DNA of 64,000 nt, from NCBI RefSeq assembly GCF_963422335.1, contig NZ_OY729424.1, positions 4,526,001-4,590,000 on the forward strand, read 5' to 3'. Positions 59,510 through 64,000 of the stretch are shown in pieces. The DNA comes from an uncultured Roseateles sp. (GTDB lineage: Bacteria > Pseudomonadota > Gammaproteobacteria > Burkholderiales > Burkholderiaceae_C). A program made the position numbers and the translations under genes. Each line of letters starts with the position of its first letter. Positions within the stretch are counted from its first letter, which is position 1. The notes beneath the pieces were generated by a model that saw only the letters and a program-made list of their open reading frames with translations, ran no database searches and was not told the origin of the DNA.

Positions 59510-60412
59510 GTGCCGGGGCTGCTGGCGCTGACGCGATTCTGGTGGCGCATCGCCTCGCAGACGCTGGAGCGTTTTGCCACCGTCAATGGCATGCGCTCGG
59601 GCGCGGCGGTGGCTTTCTACGCCGCCTTCTCGATGGCCCCATTGCTGGTGGTGCTGACGGGCGTGATGGTCTGGCTGCTCGGCGATGTGCAGGCCCAGGC
59701 AGCGCTGCTGGACTCCGTGCGCCAGCTGGTCGGCGAGCAGGAGGCGTCCACGCTTCAGGCCATGCTGATGGAGCGCCCGCGCCTGAGCCTGAGCCTGCAG
59801 TGGAGTGCCCTGGCCTCCTGGGTGGCGCTGGGCACCACGCTGCTCGGCTCGACCGGGGTCTTCGTCGAGTTGCGCTCCTCGCTGCAGAACATGCTGGACG
59901 AGCCCGAGCCGCCGTTTGGCTGGCGCTATCTGCTGCAGGCAAGGCTGATCGCCGTCGGCGTTGTGCTGGGCTGCGGCTTCCTGCTCGCTATCGCCATGGT
60001 GCTTCAAGGTCTGGCCCTGGTCGGTCTGCACGGCATGGCGCAGCGCTGGCCCTATCTGGAGCCGATGCTGGCCGGTGCCGAACTGGCCTGGTCATGGGGT
60101 GTGATCACGGCGCTGTTCACCATCATGCTGCGCTGGCTGCCCGACAGCCGGCTGCGCTGGCGCTGGGCGCTGGGCGGCGCGCTGCTGGCGGCCACGCTGT
60201 TCATGCTGGGTCGCTGGGGCATCAGCCTGTATGTCGCGAGCACGGCCTCGAAGTCGGCGCTCGGTGCGGCCAGTTCGTTCGCTGCGCTGCTGGTCTGGAT
60301 CTACTGGTCCAGCCAGATGTTCCTGCTCGGCGCGGCCTGGGCGGTGGCGCTGCGCGACAGTGCACGCCTCGACAGTAGGACGGCGCCCACGCCGGTGCGC
60401 GCCGTCGGCTGA
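59510..60412 (+). CDS. YihY/BrkB-family membrane protein
   Basis: Inner-membrane protein of 300 residues with the YihY (BrkB) signature: an amphipathic start (VNGMRSGAAVAFYAAFSMAPLLVVLTGV), central helices and PDSRLRWRWALGGALLAATLFMLGRWGISLYVA near the end, then WIYWSSQMFLLGAAWAVAL. It starts with GTG at 59510, 3 bp after the AI-2E gene stop, with GGGAGG upstream. Function unsettled; recent views favour a phospholipid or polysaccharide flippase-like role (inference). It is followed after 61 bp by an AsmA gene. Confidence 0.9.
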   Translation: MPGLLALTRFWWRIASQTLERFATVNGMRSGAAVAFYAAFSMAPLLVVLTGVMVWLLGDVQAQAALLDSVRQLVGEQEASTLQAMLMERPRLSLSLQWSALASWVALGTTLLGSTGVFVELRSSLQNMLDEPEPPFGWRYLLQARLIAVGVVLGCGFLLAIAMVLQGLALVGLHGMAQRWPYLEPMLAGAELAWSWGVITALFTIMLRWLPDSRLRWRWALGGALLAATLFMLGRWGISLYVASTASKSALGAASSFAALLVWIYWSSQMFLLGAAWAVALRDSARLDSRTAPTPVRAVG

Positions 60413-60473
60413 TCGCCAAAGCGCGGTCCTGCCTCCACCATGGAAGCTGACCCAGATTCCCGGAAGGACATCC

Positions 60474-62573
60474 ATGACATCGGCCCCCACGCCCCCGCTT
60501 CGTTCAGTCCGGCGCCTGATGCTGGTCAGTGGTGGCGTGTTGCTGGCGCTGCTGGTGGGCGCCTTCGCCGTCGGGGAGCTGATGGGCTGGCCCTGGCTGG
60601 CCGAGCCGCTGGAGCGGCGCCTGAGCCAGCGCCTGGACCGGGAAGTCAAGCTGAACGCGAACGGCACGCGCAGCGGCCTGCGCATCCACCTGCTGGGCGG
60701 CGTGCAGGTGGCGAGCGACAACCTGCAGGTGGCGGGTCCGAGCTGGAATCCCGGTCGACCGACCCTGCGCGCCAGCGGCGTGCGCATGACGCTGCGCTAC
60801 AGCGATCTGTGGGCCCTGCATCAGGGTGCACCGCTGCGGGTGAAATCGCTGGTCGCCGAGCAATTGAACGCCGCACTGGAGCGCCGCGCCGATGGCCGTA
60901 CCAGCTGGCATTTCCGCGACGTCGCCGACAGCAGCCAAGCCACGCCCGGCCTGGTGTTCGATAGGCTGGAAGTCAAACGCGGCGAAATCGGCGTGCTGGA
61001 CGATCCGCTGGAGCTGGACGCCTTCATCAGCTTTGCCTTGCTGGACGCGAGCGTGAATGCGGCGCCGGCCGCGGCGGCGTCCGCGGCAGCCCCGGGCACC
61101 GGCGGCCTGCAGGCCAAGGCCAGCGGACGCTACCGCGGCAACACCTTGACCGCCACCCTGCAATCGAACGCCCCGCTGGCCTGGATCAGCGGCAGCGGCG
61201 CCAGCCCTGCCGTGGATGTGCGCCTGCAGGCCCACTCGGGCCCGGCACGCCTGAGCTTCGTCGGGCAGGTGCGCGACCTGCTGGGCATGCAGGGCCTGCA
61301 AGGCCACTACGTGATCGCCGGCCCCTCACTGGCCGCTGTGGGCAAGCCGCTGGGCCTGACCCTGCCGACCACCGCCGCCTTCCACGCCCAGGGCCGGCTT
61401 CACCAGGAGGAGGGGCGCTGGACCACCGAGGTCGAGCACCTGACCCTGGGCAAGAGCGAGTTGCACGGCAGCTTTGTCTATGCCCGGCGCCCGGGCCCCC
61501 CCCTGCTCTCGGGTCAGCTGAATGGCAAGAGCCTGGCCTTTCAGGATCTAGGCCCGGCCGTCGGCGCGGCTCCGGCCGGCGAGCCGGCGGTGCCGCGGGC
61601 CGGTGGCAAGGTGCTGCCCGACCGGCGCTTCGATCTGCCCGCACTGCGCGCCATGGATGCCGACATTGCCGTCAATATCGACCGCGTCATGCTGGGCGCG
61701 GCCTTTGCCGACGCCATCGCGCCACTCAAGGGCCGATTGCTGCTGAGCGACGGCGTGCTGCGCCTGCAGGATCTGGACGCACGCACCGCCAAGGGTCGCA
61801 TCAACGGCAGCCTGTCCCTGGACGGACGCGCCGACATCGCGCAGTGGCAGGCCCGGCTGCAATGGTCCGGCCTGACGCTGGAGCAATGGATACGCCAACC
61901 GCGCAGCGCCTCGGGCTCGCCGCCCTTCGTCACCGGGCGCCTGGGCGGGCAGCTGGAGCTGGGCGGCACCGGCCGCTCCAGCGCCGAGATGCTGGCCAGC
62001 GCCAGCGGCAATGCGCTGCTGTACTGGACCGAGGGCAGCCTGTCTCATCTGATCATCGAGGAAGCCGGGCTGGACCTGGCCCAGGCATTGGGCGTGCTGC
62101 TGCGCGGCGACCGCACGCTGCCGGTGACCTGCGGCGCCGCGGACCTGCGCCTGAGCCAGGGCCAGGTCGTGCCCCAGGTGATGCTGGTCGACACCAGCGA
62201 CTCGACCATCTGGGTGGACGGCTCGCTGTCGCTGGCCACCGAGCGCCTGGCTTTGCGCCTGCGCGTCTCGCCCAAGGATTTCAGCCCCCTGACCCTGCGC
62301 ACGCCGGTGCTGGTGGGTGGCACGCTGGCCGATCCCAAGCTCTCACTGGAGGCCGGCCCGCTGGCGCGCCGCGTGGTGCCGGCCGCCCTGCTGGCGCTGA
62401 TCAATCCGCTGGCCGCCATCCTGCCGCTGCTCGACCAGGGCGGCGACGAGGACAGCAAGAAGACGGTGGCCGCCTGCCAGGCCTTGATGCAGCGAGCAAC
62501 GCAGGTGGCCGGCCCCCAGCTCAAGTCCGCCAAAACCGTCAAGTCTGCCAAGCCCATCAAGCCGGCGCTGTAG
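60474..62573 (+). CDS. AsmA-family envelope protein
   Basis: Inner-membrane-anchored periplasmic protein of 699 residues. One N-terminal helix (RRLMLVSGGVLLALLVGAFAVGELM), then the AsmA-type beta-strand repeat body (LRIHLLGGVQVASDNLQVAG, RASGVRMTLRYSDLWAL, LVAEQLNAALERRADG) and a C-terminal domain ending in Lys-rich residues (KSAKTVKSAKPIKPAL). AAGGA precedes the ATG at 60474. Members of the family help transport phospholipid between membranes; the order AI-2E, YihY, AsmA fits an envelope-maintenance cluster. Confidence 0.88.
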   Translation: MTSAPTPPLRSVRRLMLVSGGVLLALLVGAFAVGELMGWPWLAEPLERRLSQRLDREVKLNANGTRSGLRIHLLGGVQVASDNLQVAGPSWNPGRPTLRASGVRMTLRYSDLWALHQGAPLRVKSLVAEQLNAALERRADGRTSWHFRDVADSSQATPGLVFDRLEVKRGEIGVLDDPLELDAFISFALLDASVNAAPAAAASAAAPGTGGLQAKASGRYRGNTLTATLQSNAPLAWISGSGASPAVDVRLQAHSGPARLSFVGQVRDLLGMQGLQGHYVIAGPSLAAVGKPLGLTLPTTAAFHAQGRLHQEEGRWTTEVEHLTLGKSELHGSFVYARRPGPPLLSGQLNGKSLAFQDLGPAVGAAPAGEPAVPRAGGKVLPDRRFDLPALRAMDADIAVNIDRVMLGAAFADAIAPLKGRLLLSDGVLRLQDLDARTAKGRINGSLSLDGRADIAQWQARLQWSGLTLEQWIRQPRSASGSPPFVTGRLGGQLELGGTGRSSAEMLASASGNALLYWTEGSLSHLIIEEAGLDLAQALGVLLRGDRTLPVTCGAADLRLSQGQVVPQVMLVDTSDSTIWVDGSLSLATERLALRLRVSPKDFSPLTLRTPVLVGGTLADPKLSLEAGPLARRVVPAALLALINPLAAILPLLDQGGDEDSKKTVAACQALMQRATQVAGPQLKSAKTVKSAKPIKPAL

Positions 62574-62714
62574 GACATGGGCTACGCGACAACGCGCCCT
62601 CGTCTGCTGTGTAGCGCCCGCCACGGTTTGCATACTGAAGCCATGGCCTGCACCGCTGAATGAGCGGCATGCCAGACCAGGCATTCACCCATCCACAACC
62701 CCACGGAGTCATAC

Positions 62715-63260
62715 ATGCACACCACCCTCAAGACCACCCTGATTGCTGCCGCTCTGCTGAGCTCCTCGCTGGCCTTCTCCGCCAGCATGAGCAAGGCTGA
62801 TCACAGCGCCGCCAAGGACCGCATCAGCGCCGACTACAAGGCCGCCAAGAAGGCCTGCGCCACCAATGCCGGCAACGCCAAGGACATCTGCATCGAGCAG
62901 GCCAAGGGCGTCGAGAAGGTCGCGCTGGCCGATCTACAGTTCCAGTTCAGCGGCAAGTCCGCCGACGCCACCAAGCTGGCGATTGCCAAGTCCGACGCCA
63001 CCTATGCCGTGGCCAAGGAAATGTGCGACGACAAGGCCGGCAACGACAAGGACGTCTGCGTCAAGGAAGCCAAGGCAGCCCATATCAAGGGCGTTACCGA
63101 CGCCAAGATGACCAAGGAAATCCACGCCGCGGTGGTCGATGCCAACGACACCAAGCGCGACGCCGACTACAAGGTCGCCGCCGAGAAGTGCGAGGCCCTG
63201 GCCGGCGACGCCAAGACCGGCTGCGTCAACAGCGCCAAGGCCACCTTCGGCAAGAAGTAA
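62715..63260 (+). CDS. Secreted protein with three Cys-pair repeats
   Basis: Not recognised. The protein has 181 residues with a signal peptide (MHTTLKTTLIAAALLSSSLAFS). The mature part holds three repeats of about 55 residues sharing Tyr-x6-Cys-x10-Cys: Y41/C48/C59, Y97/C104/C115, Y152/C159/C170, each with a Gly and a Lys between the cysteines and an AK after them. The register is exact. Otherwise it is Ala/Lys/Asp-rich and probably helical. Each pair may form a disulfide or bind metal in the periplasm. It is followed 24 bp later by the BON lipoprotein gene. Confidence 0.8.
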   Translation: MHTTLKTTLIAAALLSSSLAFSASMSKADHSAAKDRISADYKAAKKACATNAGNAKDICIEQAKGVEKVALADLQFQFSGKSADATKLAIAKSDATYAVAKEMCDDKAGNDKDVCVKEAKAAHIKGVTDAKMTKEIHAAVVDANDTKRDADYKVAAEKCEALAGDAKTGCVNSAKATFGKK

Positions 63261-63284
63261 GACTGTCGCGGCAAGGAGCACAAC

Positions 63285-63758
63285 ATGAGCAAGCGTCAAC
63301 ACGCATGGAAACTGCTGGGTCTTGCCGCACTGCTGGCGCTGGGCGCCTGCGGTGCCAAGGATGATGATCGCAGTGCCGGCCAGAAGCTCGACGGTGCGAT
63401 CGCCAGCGCCGAGCAGAAGACCGAGGCCGCCAAGGCCGAGGCCAGCAAGGAAGCCGGCGAGGCAAAGCAGGCGATGAAGCAGGTCGCCCAGGACGCCAAG
63501 ACGGCCAGCAAGAAGGCCGCCGACAAGGTGACCGACGCGGTGGCCGATGCGGCGATCACGACCCGCATCAACACCGAGCTGGCCCGCGATCCTCAGCTCA
63601 GCGCGCTGAAGATCGATGTCGACACCCTGCAGGGCCGCGTCGCGCTGAAAGGCAAGGCACCCAACGCCGCAGCCCGTGAGCGGGCCACCAGCCTGGCCGC
63701 TTCGGTCAGCGGCGTCTCCAGTGTTGACAATCAGCTGAAGCTCGAGCCTTCAAGCTGA
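63285..63758 (+). CDS. BON-domain lipoprotein
   Basis: Lipoprotein of 157 residues. The signal peptide ends in lipobox LALGAC (Cys22). A long Lys/Ala/Glu-rich helix (about 30-90) resembling late-embryogenesis-type repeats follows, then one BON domain (AAITTRINTELARDPQLSALKIDVDTLQGRVALKG), a phospholipid-binding fold found in OsmY. The usual role is envelope integrity under osmotic stress. It is probably in one transcript with the upstream Cys-repeat gene. Confidence 0.92.
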   Translation: MSKRQHAWKLLGLAALLALGACGAKDDDRSAGQKLDGAIASAEQKTEAAKAEASKEAGEAKQAMKQVAQDAKTASKKAADKVTDAVADAAITTRINTELARDPQLSALKIDVDTLQGRVALKGKAPNAAARERATSLAASVSGVSSVDNQLKLEPSS

Positions 63759-63789
63759 CCTCGACGGCGTAGGGCCGGCCTGGCGCGTG

Positions 63790-64000
63790 TCAGGCCGGCT
63801 TGTACGCCACCACGTCGATCTCGACCTTGGCGTCCACCATCAGGCGCGCCTCCGTCGTCGAGCGGGCCGGCTTGTTGCCGGGGAACTGCTCCAGGTAGAC
63901 GCGGTTGAACGCGCCGAAATCCCGCGCATCGTCCAGCCACACCGTGGCCTTGCAGACGTCATCCAGCGTGCAGCCGGCCAGCGCCAAGACCTTCTTCAAA
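63790..64000 (-). CDS. RidA family protein (5' partial)
   Basis: C-terminal part of a RidA/YER057c-type protein; the gene continues past the right edge of the window. Visible: LALAGCTLDDVCKATVWLDD, DFGAFNRVYLEQFPGNKPARSTTEARLM and EIDVVAYKPA, including the conserved Arg in PARST that deaminates reactive enamines. It detoxifies 2-aminoacrylate and related intermediates. It is convergent with the BON lipoprotein gene. Confidence 0.93.
   Translation of the reverse strand, partial: LKKVLALAGCTLDDVCKATVWLDDARDFGAFNRVYLEQFPGNKPARSTTEARLMVDAKVEIDVVAYKPA

Noticed and set aside
57785..60031. 748-codon minus-strand frame opposite the AI-2E and YihY genes
   Set aside because: Gln/His-rich shadow of two identified membrane protein genes; it also crosses the LexA box.

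Overview
The window is about 68% GC (by eye), gene-dense, and reads as the chromosome of a betaproteobacterium of the Rubrivivax/Leptothrix/Roseateles/Paucibacter type (Burkholderiales). The clues are PEP-CTERM proteins, a map-glnD pair, an E. coli-type LexA box, a cyclic beta-1,2-glucan synthase and many two-component and c-di-GMP proteins. The genus is inference. No plasmid, phage or transposase gene was seen.

Layout. 1-12.5 kb: end of a CHASE/PAS histidine kinase, purL, a PEP-CTERM lectin-like protein, map, glnD, mnmH, and an unknown gene behind a near-consensus sigma-28 promoter. 12.5-20 kb: rubrerythrin / Fe-S oxidoreductase / DUF3501 operon, an esterase, a dehydratase-like SDR, tRNA-Ala(CGC) with a bidirectional terminator, a diguanylate cyclase, a PHB-depolymerase-like esterase, and a ribbon-helix-helix regulator with a palindromic site at its start. 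20-27 kb: a Cys/Met-metabolism PLP enzyme and a four-gene overlapping signalling operon (membrane-anchored substrate-binding protein, HAMP histidine kinase, single-domain response regulator, REC-PAS-HK-REC hybrid). 27-33.6 kb: TPR-methyltransferase, hydrolases and a stress cluster (PPOX-like, PRC-barrel, large catalase). 33.7-37.3 kb: a KaiC-like operon ending in a GGDEF-histidine kinase fusion. 37.4-49.2 kb: giant cyclic glucan synthase, a sigma-54 factor and a cation/proton antiporter.

49.2-50.24 kb is the most unusual stretch. Two long related elements lie in inverted orientation, each just 3' of a gene. They share several hairpins whose stems differ by compensatory changes, and they flank a small ORF of atypical codon use.

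50.3-64 kb: a YqjD/YqjE-type small membrane protein operon, a sigma-54 activator, two equal-length FxDxF-type PEP-CTERM paralogues around a glycine-zipper lipoprotein, and envelope or stress genes (DUF1328, ferritin-like, PLD lipoprotein, AI-2E-type permease, YihY, AsmA). It also holds a tiny gene behind a perfect SOS box, a secreted protein with three Cys-pair repeats, a BON lipoprotein and the end of a RidA gene.

The dominant themes are envelope and stress adaptation and signal transduction. Very long open frames antisense to purL, ndvB and other genes are GC-driven shadows and were not annotated.
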